Assembly (NCBI GenBank): GCA_024509875.1
Contig: JAMPIV010021247.1
Location: 124,001 to 188,000, forward strand
DNA: 64,000 nucleotides
Origin: Oreohelix idahoensis
Lineage: Eukaryota > Mollusca > Gastropoda > Stylommatophora > Oreohelicidae
Direction of reading: 5' to 3'
Position 1 is the first letter of the stretch. The number at the start of each line of letters is the position of its first letter. Under the pieces are notes generated by a model. That model did no database searches, was not told where the DNA came from, and saw nothing but the letters and a program-made list of their open reading frames with translations. The position numbers and the translations under genes were made by a program. This document shows, piece by piece, positions 11,536-21,512 of this stretch.

Positions 11536-14500
11536 CTTTTGGGGGAACTATTGAGTTTTACCCCACAGCTATTATTCATGTTAACACACCTTTTTTCACA
11601 GGGAACGTAAAAGTATGTATGCTAAAAAAGCCTATAGCTGATCTGATGGTTGGTCGTATACACGGCAGTAAAGATTGTACTCCAGATGAGATTATAGAAT
11701 GGGAGAAACATAACCTATGCACTGGAAACGCCGTGACGACTAGAGCGCAGACTCAACTCATGGAGAAAGTTGATGATAATAAAATGGATGCAGACAACCA
11801 AGAGGAATTTGTAGTCAATTCACCTATTGACAGGGAAACATTTGCAACCAAACAAAAAGAGGATAAATCTTTAAAAAAAATTTTTAAGTTGGTTGATAAA
11901 GTTGACAATCTATCCTCAGGTAATAATAACAAACATTGTTTTGTTATTAAAAATGACATATTGATTAGATGTTTTAATGACAAATCACAAATGAAACAAC
12001 AAGTTATGGTCCCGTATACTTTTAGACGGTACATTCTTCAACATGCACATGACTCACATTGTGCTGGACATATGGGATATACTCGAACACGATCTCGAGT
12101 ACTGTCTTCATTCTTTTGGCCAGGAGTGTCAAGAGATATTTCGCAGTATGTACGTTCCTGTACTACATGCCAAGAAGTGAAAGCACGTGGAGCTTTTCAC
12201 ACGGCGCCTATTCAGGCTTGCGATATCTCAGTAAGACCTTTTGACAAGATGGCAATAGATATTATTGGTCCATTGCTACCATCGGCCAGAGGACATAGAT
12301 TCGTCCTTACGTGCATTGATTTGTGCACACGATGGCCAGAAGCTATCCCATTAAAGACCACCACTACCACAGATGTAGCTGATGCACTACATCTCATCTT
12401 TTCTAGAATAGGGTTTCCTAGAAAACTTTTATCAGACCATGGGTCACAGTTTATATCTGACACCATGAAGGAAGTCATGAAAACTTGGAACATTGATAGG
12501 AATTTAAGTAGTATTTATCATCCTATGAGTAATGGTGCGGTTGAAAGACTTAACCGTACACTTAAACAACTACTACATAAGGTTACTGCTAAGCACCCTC
12601 ATGACTGGGACAGAGCACTCCCAGCTGTTCTATTTGCTTATCGGGAGGTACCGCATGAACAAACTGGCTTCTCTCCCTTTGAATTAGTTTTTGGTGCTCC
12701 CCCAAGAGGTCCTATGGGACTAATAAAAGACTTATTAATTGACGCGGAGATGACTCAGGACACTCAGTCATCTTACGAGTACGTGATTAATCTTCGGAAG
12801 AACATTATTGAGTCTTGCCAGTTGGCAACAGCTTCTTCTGAGGCTGCAAAAGCTAAGGCTCGATCTCTACAAAATAGGTCTCGACGATTACGCCAATTAT
12901 TCCCAGGCGACGAGGCTTATGTGTTACTTCCTCACAATAACAATAAATTATTGATATCTTGGAATGGTCCTTACAAAGTCATTGATAAAATTTCCGACGT
13001 TGATTACGTCTTAGATATCAAGGGACACAAAAAGATATTTCATATTAACATGCTCAAGCAATTTCATACACGTCCTGAACACTTACAGTCAATTTTTCAT
13101 GAACTAGATGACAACACAGTATCTACTTGTTATTATTCTAACTTATCTGTCATCCAGGAAGAAGAATCTTCTTTTCCTGAGGTACAGTTACCGTTACCGG
13201 TACCAGTAGTTCAACCTACTGAATCTTGGCGGGATGTAACCATCTCTTCAACGGTTACACCGCAACAGCGTCTACAGATTGCTAATCTATTACAATCTTA
13301 TCCAGATGTATTGACCGACGTCCCGGGTCGCACATCGGCTATCAGTCATGACATTACTCTCAATGATGATACACCTATTCGTGTACATCCCTATTCTGTT
13401 CCTTTACATTTCCTTGCTAAAACTACTAAGGAACTTGAACAGATGTTGTCTCTGGGAATCATTGAGACTAGTAATTCGCCATTCTCTTCTCCATTAGTGA
13501 TTGTCCGGAAGAAGGACAATAACATCAGACTATGTGTTGATTATAGAAAATTAAATGCTAAGACTATAGTTGACAGCGAACCACATCCACTTATCGACGA
13601 CTTACTGCCACGTCTATCCAACGCAACTATATTTAGTAAGATAGACTTAACTAAAGGTTATTGGCAGATACCACTGACCGAAAAGGCTAAGTACTACACC
13701 GCATTTTCCACTCCACAAGGTCTATACCAGTGGAATGTGATGCCTTTTGGGCTTGTTAATGCGCCAGCTACCTTCATTCGCCTGATGCGACAAATTTTAT
13801 CAGGTAGACCAGACGTTATTACATATATTGACGACATATGCTTGTTTAGTTCGTCGTTTGAGGAACATGTTTCGGGACTTAGATATGTTTTCGACACTCT
13901 AAGGAATTATCATCTAACTGCTAAACCTACAAAGGTGCAAATCGCGTGTAATGAGATAACCTTTTTGGGACATATCATTGGATCGGGATATATCCGAACG
14001 TTACCTAGTACAGTCTCCAAAATTCTAAACATAGCAGTTCCTCAGACGAAGAAACAGGTCAGGAGTTTGTTAGGACTTGTTCAATATTACAGTAGATTCA
14101 TACCAAACTTGTCATCCATCACGGCTGTATTGTCTTCATTGTTAAAAAAAGACATGCCGGTGAAGGTGACATGGACTGGTACATGCAATGAAACTTTCAA
14201 CAAAATTATAAATTTGTTCTCGCATGAACCAATTTTAAGACTTCCCGATGCTTCCAAAAGATTTTTCTTACGAACAGATGCTAGTAACTACGGCATTGGT
14301 GCATGCCTGCTCCAGAACCATGATGGCATTCTACATCCTACCTTATATATTTCAAGAAAGCTAAAGCCGGCAGAAACAAAGTATTCCACAGTCGACAAGG
14401 AACTTTTATCTGTGATATGGGCAATAACTAAACTCGAAAAGTTCCTGCTTGGTGCTCCCTTCACCATACAGACGGACCAACGTGCTGTAGCATCCTTGCG

Positions 14501-14639
14501 TCGATCTAACCATAAAAGCCAGAAACTCGCCAGATATGCAATCATCCTACAGCCATTTGAATTCTCCATTGAACATATTCCTGGCACTGAAAACATTGTG
14601 GCGGATGCGTTGTCACGTAATCCTATTGACGACGAATAA
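11532..14639 (+). CDS. pol of element D: PR end, integrase, reverse transcriptase, RNase H
   Basis: This 1035-codon ORF overlaps the previous one by four bases (ATGA). It begins with the C-terminal part of the protease (VNTPFFTGNVKV, ADLMVGRIHG). The integrase HHCC domain is at about residues 165-210 (HDSHCAGHMG, CTTC). The catalytic core is at about 235-345 with MAIDIIGP, LSDHGSQF and GAVERLN. The GPF/Y module is at about 456-490. RT follows with LCVDYRKLN, KIDLTKGYWQIP and YIDD near residue 765. RNase H from about 912 shows RTDAS, KELLSVIWA, TDQR and VADALSR. All catalytic positions I can check are present. Only the frame break inside the protease argues against activity. Confidence 0.92.
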   Translation: MTFGGTIEFYPTAIIHVNTPFFTGNVKVCMLKKPIADLMVGRIHGSKDCTPDEIIEWEKHNLCTGNAVTTRAQTQLMEKVDDNKMDADNQEEFVVNSPIDRETFATKQKEDKSLKKIFKLVDKVDNLSSGNNNKHCFVIKNDILIRCFNDKSQMKQQVMVPYTFRRYILQHAHDSHCAGHMGYTRTRSRVLSSFFWPGVSRDISQYVRSCTTCQEVKARGAFHTAPIQACDISVRPFDKMAIDIIGPLLPSARGHRFVLTCIDLCTRWPEAIPLKTTTTTDVADALHLIFSRIGFPRKLLSDHGSQFISDTMKEVMKTWNIDRNLSSIYHPMSNGAVERLNRTLKQLLHKVTAKHPHDWDRALPAVLFAYREVPHEQTGFSPFELVFGAPPRGPMGLIKDLLIDAEMTQDTQSSYEYVINLRKNIIESCQLATASSEAAKAKARSLQNRSRRLRQLFPGDEAYVLLPHNNNKLLISWNGPYKVIDKISDVDYVLDIKGHKKIFHINMLKQFHTRPEHLQSIFHELDDNTVSTCYYSNLSVIQEEESSFPEVQLPLPVPVVQPTESWRDVTISSTVTPQQRLQIANLLQSYPDVLTDVPGRTSAISHDITLNDDTPIRVHPYSVPLHFLAKTTKELEQMLSLGIIETSNSPFSSPLVIVRKKDNNIRLCVDYRKLNAKTIVDSEPHPLIDDLLPRLSNATIFSKIDLTKGYWQIPLTEKAKYYTAFSTPQGLYQWNVMPFGLVNAPATFIRLMRQILSGRPDVITYIDDICLFSSSFEEHVSGLRYVFDTLRNYHLTAKPTKVQIACNEITFLGHIIGSGYIRTLPSTVSKILNIAVPQTKKQVRSLLGLVQYYSRFIPNLSSITAVLSSLLKKDMPVKVTWTGTCNETFNKIINLFSHEPILRLPDASKRFFLRTDASNYGIGACLLQNHDGILHPTLYISRKLKPAETKYSTVDKELLSVIWAITKLEKFLLGAPFTIQTDQRAVASLRRSNHKSQKLARYAIILQPFEFSIEHIPGTENIVADALSRNPIDDE

Positions 14640-15663
14640 TCAACATTAACATTCCTAAAACATATCAACTATAAGAGAACTAACCTTGCCTTCAATTTAA
14701 ACTTTATAAACACTATATGCATCACAGAATGGAACTAAAGACAATCAAGGTATACATATTGACATTCAAACTTCGTCTAACGTCCATACACGATATATGA
14801 ATATTCGTTGAACAATCATGGAACAATATCTGACGACAAGTCGAACTTATTATCCTATGTGCACTTAATTCTTGGATGCTGGGATAAATGACATTTCTTT
14901 CCAACGTAAACGTTTGAACATTTTTGCCTAAAAAAATTCATCAGGATCAAGACTACGGATGGATCATCATATCCTATACTAATTAATTAGTTAACTTAAC
15001 TTCTTAATTGAATTATTATCAATAAAATGAAATGTGAGAAAAAAATGAAATGAAAGAACAAAAAAAAAAAAAAAAGAGAACGAAATATAAAAAGAAGAAA
15101 TTATGAAAAGAGAAAATAAATCTCACACAAGTATTAAATTAATATTTTTTTTTTAATGTACCTATACATTATTTAGTTAGTTAAATTAGATAGTTATTAT
15201 TCACTAACACTTAACACACACAATTAAGTTAAACTTATATTCGAATTTCTTTCTATTTCTTCTCACTTATTTTGTCTTTTCTTCTCTCATAACATCGCGT
15301 TACATTAGAACCTTAATAATTTAACTCTTAGTTTAATTAATTAATTTAATGTTAATTAGTCAAATTAATTCCTATATGACATACTAATACGACAGACCTT
15401 ACTTTAATTTAATTCTATCATTCACTATTAACATTGGACATTTATTTAGTTGATATAATAATATGTATAATATTGATATATAATATGATTAATGTTAGAT
15501 GACTATGACAAATAGTTAGTTGACATGACCGCAACACGGTTCTACTCAGAACATCGTCGGCCATATGTCACAATTGTGTTAAATTTTTTTTGAAAAATTG
15601 TTAAGTCGGATAGATCTTGAAAAAAAATCTATCGATTTTTTTTTTCCCCGGTGTACAGGGAAT
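14640..15663 (+). other. 3' untranslated region of D with A-tract/T-tract and C/G-rich LTR junction
   Basis: About 1 kb of AT-rich sequence without a convincing ORF follows pol, with a poly(A) run near 15060. The last 60 bases before the LTR hold an A8 run, a T-rich run and then CCCCGGTGTACAGGG. Element E has the same layout before its 3' LTR. A canonical polypurine tract is not obvious. Confidence 0.5.
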
Positions 15664-16483
15664 TGTTACGGTATATGATATTAACGCCGTCTGCTAAAGG
15701 TTATCAGACGTGCAATTGTAAAGGTTAAGGCATTTAATATATTGCGATAGATGTTTCAATTATTGAACGCTCCATACACGATCGATTATGACGTGTATAG
15801 CGTTGTTTGGGTCACAGTCGGTAACTAAGAAACACTACCCTTTGTTAATTGACCGCCAAGCTGAATAGCTGCGTTTTTCTAACCTTCCAATTCAATGGCA
15901 TGATATAGCCATTTATATATGCATTTTTTGATGGACCAGGGTCAGTCCTAGAACTCTATATGAGAGGGAAATTTATGGAGGTTAGTATTTAACTAGAATT
16001 CTCAGAAGGAGAAGAATAATCGTCAAATTCATATGAAATATTCAGACTCGCAGTCTCACTGTCGGCAGGTAGCCATGTCTAGCTGCGCGTGCATATAGCT
16101 GTGATGTTCTGACGACAATACTGCATTGTATCCTTAAACGGACATTGACACGTAAACCAGCAGTCTACGTTATTGATTAATTTATGCATGACTTATATGG
16201 ACTTATGTTCTACTCCTATTTGAAATGATCATCCTGTGTGTACAACTGTGAATTAAATGTATGGACTCAATGAAATGACTTATCAAATCAATCGTATTCC
16301 AAGGTTCAAGTATTGTTCGGAATCTTCCATCCCCGCATTCGCTTAATCTTCCATCGAAGGCACGATGCACTATCACTGAATAAAAAAAAACTAACATATC
16401 AAAGAAAAAACAATGGCCATAAATTTATAATTGTTTTATTCATATCACATGGAACATTGTTCAGAGCAAACCACCATGCAACA
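15664..16483 (+). repeat. Right LTR of element D (820 bp)
   Basis: It starts TGTTACGG and ends GCAACA directly before TCCCG. The first 229 bases correspond to the left end (50 direct, then 169 in opposite orientation there). From about 15893 to the end I could not align the sequence with the left side of D. Part may have been replaced or may be a later insertion. Confidence 0.65.
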
Positions 16484-17241
16484 TCCCGTTCCTTCTTTGT
16501 TTGCCCTCTTGTGGTTACTGTTGCCACAATTGGCTCCTCCGGTTTCCCAACAAACACATATCTACATCCAAGTATGACTGGGTAGATCGGGTCATCCATA
16601 ACAGCCGCTTCGATTTCACCTCTGACAAAATCAGAGTGGATCTCAACCAATGCAATGGGAAGCGTTGTTGGTGCATCACTCTTAAAAACTCCACAAAGTT
16701 TAACGGTTTCTTCTGTCTCTTGACCGAGTTTGACCAGGTGCCTGGCAACAATGCAATCAAAAGAAAGCCCCGTGTCAAATAAACAAAAAGTTGAAGAACC
16801 GTTCAAAAGAACAGTACCTCGCGTTGAGCGTCTCCCCTCTTCAGGTTGAGAATCATTGACATTAATTCTACCTTGCGAGACTGTTAGCAAGCATCCGATG
16901 CGTTTAGGTTTGGTTTGCTCGCTCTGATCATATGTCCCGTGCTCAGGGGTTTTCCCTTTGCCACCTTGTCCTTTCTTGCTGCGCTGCCATGTAGGAAGGT
17001 TGGGTTGATCAGACTGCTTATTGTTGGGGGGGGGGGGGTACTTGTGTTTGTAGAACTTAGACTTTTTAGGAGGGGGATTTTGAGGTCCAGTTTCTCTGTG
17101 GTTATTTTGGTTAGAAGCATGAGAAACATGAGAAGATTGGTCTAGATTATTCTTTCGAAAAGGCTCTTCTGTCGGTTTACGTTTGTGGCCGGTAGTTCGG
17201 CCAGCGCATTTTTTGATAATTAGGGCCTTGGAGAGTTTCAT
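16484..17241 (-). pseudogene. Nucleocapsid-like region and protease of element B
   Basis: The minus-strand frame opens with a segment that matches the start of the capsid in C's Gag (LKLSQG against KLSKAL). It then jumps to a basic, Lys/Pro-rich region, so most of the capsid, about 110 residues, is missing. The protease follows, with the catalytic DTG at 16768-16776 in an LFDTGLSFD context and ILGCRYVF about 70 residues later, very like element A. The frame continues into a linker (TTRGQTKKER) and reaches the TCCCG target site of D at 16488-16484. Beyond it, the ORF down to 16399 is read-through into D's LTR and is not part of B. Confidence 0.82.
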
Positions 17242-17297
17242 ACACCAACGCGACCTCTCTAAACCGTACAGAATTGCTATTTTCTCAAATTTTTAAA

Positions 17298-17771
17298 TCA
17301 TGTGTCAATCTTCTCATTAGGACAAGGGAAGGATTCTAGAGCAAAAGACATAGCGTTGAGTTGAAGAGATTGAGTGTTAGAAGGATCAGTTAAGGAAGAA
17401 TGTGGAGAAGACTCTCCATTGCTGGAGGTGGAGGCAGCACCACGATTTTGAACCTCTAGAGCTTTAAGCGCCATCTCATGTTGTCTCTCCTTCTCTCTTT
17501 CCTCATGCTGTCTTTCCTTCTCTCTTTCCTCATGCTGTCTCTCCTTCTCTCTTTCCTCATGCTGTTTCTCCTTCTCTCTTTCCTCATGCTGTCTCTCCTT
17601 CTCTCTTTCGTTCGCCCTGCGAATTTCCATTTCTTCCTCAATCTTCTTCTGCTGTAATAGACGGTCTTCCGCTTCTTTCTTTTCCGCATCATATCTCTCA
17701 AGTTCGTCCCTGACAAAAGCTTTCGCTTCCTCTCCTTGTAAACTTTCTTCTCTCTCTTCGTCCCTGAGCAT
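17298..17771 (-). pseudogene. gag N-terminal coiled coil of element B
   Basis: The minus-strand frame encodes a charged N-terminus (AKAFVRDELERYDAEKK) and a coiled coil. It contains about five near-perfect nine-residue repeats of the type EREKERQHE (27-bp units at about 17475-17610). A Ser/Thr-rich stretch follows, equivalent to the one before the capsid in A and C. The frame stops at 17298. The homologous sequence resumes in another frame at 17296-17241 and then loses the capsid. An in-frame stop just upstream of 17771 suggests the true N-terminus is longer and damaged. Confidence 0.75.
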
Positions 17772-18154
17772 CTATCTAAGTTTCGCCCTCTCTGCCGTTG
17801 CAAATAGGTGACTGAGACTAGTCGAGAAAGAAGTAAGAAAAAGGATACACTGGTTCCTTACCACTTACGAGAAAAATACCAACAAAAGATGATATACTTA
17901 AACTGGGATACCTCCTCCTAAATAGTTATCTAACTATCGCTGCTATTAATCGGCAATTAAGCTCTAAATTCAAGCGACTCTGCCAAATGAATGGTAGTAT
18001 AGATTAATAACTAACAAAAATAAGTTGCTACAGTGGAAACAAAACAATTATTGCAAAAAATCCTAGGAGAAAAAAAAAATTCCCTAAAATTTTAATCCAC
18101 TCTCAAGTTCACCCCTGAAGACAGTTAGAGTAAGAGAGGCAATTAACAGGACGA
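17772..18154 (-). other. Presumed leader of element B, cut by element F
   Basis: No gene is seen. The stretch precedes B's gag on the minus strand and ends where F begins. No similarity to the B-type LTR at 43275-43981 was found here. Confidence 0.4.
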
Positions 18155-18807
18155 GTTACAAGATGTCCACTGAACCAGAAGGGCGCTCCATTTCACCCCA
18201 AGGAGAAAAGATCAAGAATAATGAAAGAACTGAGAAAAAGAACTAGAGGCAAATCAACTCTGTATTAGCTCCTTATTCACGAAATTGAAATACACCATTT
18301 GTGACAAATGGGTAAGTGCGTTTAATGACCGAAGAGCGTCTTTGCCGTAAGAAGGGGAAATCCAAATGACCTGTAGGTCAACCCAAGGGTTTTAAAATCG
18401 AACGTGGTTCAAGCAGATCCCGGGGAAAAGAGAACCAAATGAATATTATGACTGTCAAGGAGGGGGAAAAGAATAAATCAGAATTTCGAAGCGACCTAAA
18501 TTATATAGCTGGAGCTAAATAAAAGAACTATAAACTTTTCAAGTGACTGTGTCATATTGTATACCTCTAAGTGGGGTAGTGAATTCGGTTAACTGTTATA
18601 ATAGTTGAAGTTGGAAAGATTGGTTTCACCACTCACCCACCACTGTCCACCACAACATCAGACCACAACTATCACAACAGACCGCTATAAGATCACACAC
18701 ACCCAAACTACGGGCCAAACATATCGACTACGGGATCCTGTGACAGGTAGTCCAGGATTCAGAACTTGCCGAGGTTAAAGCAGCATATAAAGTGGGCCCC
18801 TGTGACA
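18155..18807 (+). repeat. 5' LTR of element F
   Basis: This is the same length as the 3' copy and nearly identical to it. It ends CCCTGTGACA and contains a TATA-like CATATAAAG near 18784. Two bases after the end come TGG runs (from 18810 and at 18824) that could be the primer site. Confidence 0.82.
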
Positions 18808-18894
18808 GGTGGTGGTGTGAGTTTGGTCCCAGTGATCAGGATTCGAATCCGTCTGGATTGTCGCGGATACAAAAAGTAAACATCACGCAGTGAT

Positions 18895-19611
18895 ATGAAA
18901 CGTGAAACTGTCTACAATCAAGAGAGATCCTGAAATTGCGGACCTGTCTACAATCAAGAAAGAGATCCTGAAATTTGTGGACCTGTCTACAATCAAAAGA
19001 TCCTGAAATTGCGGACCTGTCTACAATCAAGAGATCCTGAAACGTGAAACTGTCTACAAGCAAGAAAGATTCCTGAAATTGCAGACCTGTCTACAATCAA
19101 GAGATCCTGCAACGAGAAAACTGTCTACAATCAAGAGATCCTGAAACGTGAAATTGCCTATAGTCAAGAGATCCTGTAACGTGAATCTGTCTACAGTCAA
19201 GAGATCCTGTAACGTGAATCTGTCTACAGTCAAGAGATCCTGAAACGTGAAATTGTCTACAGTCAAGAGATCCTGAAATTGCGAAACTGTCTACAATCAA
19301 GAGATCCTGCAACGAAAAAACTGTCTACAATCAAGAGATCCTGAAACGTGAAATTGCCTACAGTCAAGAGATCCTGCAACGTGAAAACTGCCTACCGTCA
19401 AGAGATCCTGCAACGTGAAACTGTCTACAGTCAAGAGATCCTGTAACGTAAAACTGTCTACCGTCAAGAGATCCTGCAACGTGAAAACTGCCTACCGTCA
19501 AGAGATCCTGTAACGTGAAACTGTCTACCGTCAAGAGATCCTGCAACGTGAAAACTGTCTACCGTCAAGAGATCTTGAGACGTGAATCGTCTACAACCCA
19601 GAATTCCTGAA
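18895..19611 (+). repeat. 33-34 bp minisatellite, about 21 copies, in the leader of F
   Basis: The unit reads approximately GATCCTG-AAACGTGAAA-CTGTCTACAGTCAAGA. I count about 21 occurrences of the GATCCTG core. Units vary in two alternating subtypes (AAACGTGAAA or CAACGTGAAA against AAATTGCGGA). There are no unique spacers, so this is not a CRISPR-like array. Confidence 0.9.
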
Positions 19612-21512
19612 AACGTGAACACTGTCTGCAAATCAAGGGACAGTCAAAGAAATCAAAGACATGGTAGCCAAGGCCTAACCCAAGGACTGATTCAGTTAAC
19701 TATAATGTAGTTGGATTAATTTTTGTGTAACAATATTTCCCTTCAGTAACATTGTGTATTTAAAAAAATTAATATATTGTTCAGGGTAAATAATATGAAA
19801 AAGGTGGAGTGAGGAATATGAGTGATAAAGCTGTGTTTTATCTTGTTGTAACTTGGTGTACATCCGTGTACGTTGTAAAGATGTACTGGGACTGAATAGT
19901 CAACTCAAACAACCAAGCACAGTGTCAGGTGTACAGGTCACCTTGCTCCAAACGTCTTGAGGACTCGACAAGGATGTAATGTGTATCATGAGTGGTAGAG
20001 TGACTGTTAATACGTGAATGTGTGAACTGTTCTGTAAAGTTGACTGGAAATACGAATACTCACTCATACGTATCAGAAGTTAAGGATACTGACTACCGTG
20101 AACGTTTCAACAGTTTAATGGGACGCACACACTTGACAGAACGGGTACAGTTGCAGGAACACAGGTCGACATCAATAACATATTGTTGACCCACGGTGTA
20201 CATTAATCAATTGGCATTTATGTTGAGGACAATCACAATGGAACATCAGTATACCAACATTCAGAGTTCCATATCTCATATAAATATTCATCAGGCCTTA
20301 CTGACTGGTCATGTCAGTTAATATATAATGTTTAACAAATCTTCATCAGGCCTTACTGACTAGTCATGTCAGTTAATCAATAATGTTTACGGTGACTCCT
20401 AGACAGAACCTCCTTTAGCATAAGTGTAGCTTGCACCCTAGCGGAGATTTCTTTAAATAGCATTCAGCAAATATCTTCTGAGCAAATGTTAAATCACCCA
20501 AGAATAGATTTTCCTTTCATAAGTGTGATCTCTTGATCATCATCGGATAATAAGGGCGTCCCTGTTCTCTGGTAGATGATCGACAATACGTAGTATTTCA
20601 AAATGGCTTCTAGTCTTGTAAACATCGCTCACCATAACGATGTACGACCAAGCTCCAATAAAGATTCCATTCATGAATATCAAAGTTTCCACAAGCATCA
20701 GCTTAATCTGTCCTAATAATTGCTGTATAGAAACATAAACAGTGCTGCTAAATAATATGTCGTTCTGACATACTGACATAGGTAGATTCATGTAAACGTC
20801 TGCCCATCTTAAGCCTAGGAATGAACGAAGTCAGCAAAAGTACGTTTACCTTAACATAAGAATACACTAGCAAGCACAAACGCTCTTCTCCTGGCGTTAT
20901 GGAATGAACACTAGGGAACTCATGGATTTAGCAATCCCCGAAGAAAATATCTTCGTTGCCATAATCAAAAAGAGATCACAAACTTTTGGGCAGGTCTCCG
21001 ACATGACTCCCGCCATAGGCTTTCTAACACCGAAGGACTCCCTAACGTATCTTCATGCGCCGAAAAGCACCTGACCCCAAAAGTACAGTACAAGAAAAAT
21101 AGTTCCACTTAAACATACTAAGATATCAAGATGTAAGACATACTCGTCCTACATAGACAAGAACTACATATAGATTCGGGCCATAGACATACTGAAGCAA
21201 TAACAATCTATTCCTAACCAAACATAGAATAGATTAAAGTAAGTCTAGATTCCTCCGCCGAGTTCCATTTTTAAGAACGCTACAAAGAGCGATAACTCAC
21301 AGAATGAATACCCATTGCCTAATCTGAGTTCTGTCCCTTAAGACCAAAAAACATGCATTCAAAGATAACTATATCTTCATCAGACAAATAAATACATTTT
21401 ACTTTTGTATGCGTAATCCGTGCGTCACCAAAGAATATGTGCGCAACAATGAGTAAGTAGGATTATCGACAAAAAAGTAAGAAGAGTAAGAAGATTATAT
21501 TTTCGTTGAAAA
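19612..21512 (+). other. Rest of the leader of element F, no gene seen
   Basis: This is noncoding as far as I can see. It contains a tandem duplication of about 55 bases (20288-20333 and 20343-20388, core CATCAGGCCTTACTGACT). Short ORFs here show no domains. Confidence 0.5.

Larger units (their letters stand above)
8691..16483 (+). mobile_element. Element D: Gmr1-like Ty3/gypsy element with all pol domains, inserted in B
   Basis: D is bounded by TCCCG at 8686-8690 and 16484-16488 and has TG...CA ends (TGTTACGG at the left, GCAACA at the right). Removing it with one TCCCG copy restores B's reading frame codon by codon, which is strong evidence for a single insertion. Inside are gag (9843-11535) and a 1035-codon pol ORF (11532-14639) in the order PR-INT-RT-RNase H. 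A repeat starting TGTTACGG occurs at both ends (8691 and 15664). The left copy is rearranged, so the two terminal regions are not simple LTR duplicates. Confidence 0.85.
6897..18154 (-). mobile_element. Element B: minus-strand Ty3/gypsy element, interrupted by D, lacking RT-RNase H
   Basis: B is read from right to left: gag (17771-17298), nucleocapsid and protease (17241-16484), then element D, then integrase (8685-7267), a polypurine tract and the LTR (7140-6897). Joining the sequences on either side of D after removing one TCCCG copy gives one continuous reading frame. This shows the two halves belong together. RT and RNase H, expected after the integrase C-terminal domain, are absent: the PPT and LTR follow within about 130 bases. 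A interrupts the LTR on the left. F starts at 18155 on the right, and no 5' LTR of B is visible in the window. Confidence 0.85.

Noticed and set aside
16399..16483. C-terminal extension of the B protease ORF
   Set aside because: The sequence beyond the TCCCG target site belongs to the LTR of D, so the extra residues are read-through.
18815..18850. A tRNA gene suggested by GATTCGAATCC
   Set aside because: Only a T-arm-like stretch is present, just inside the 5' LTR. A primer-site relic is more likely than a tRNA gene.
18836..19546. Minus-strand ORFs across the minisatellite, and a CRISPR-like look
   Set aside because: The repeats follow one another directly without unique spacers, and the peptides are only repeat translations in a eukaryotic leader.
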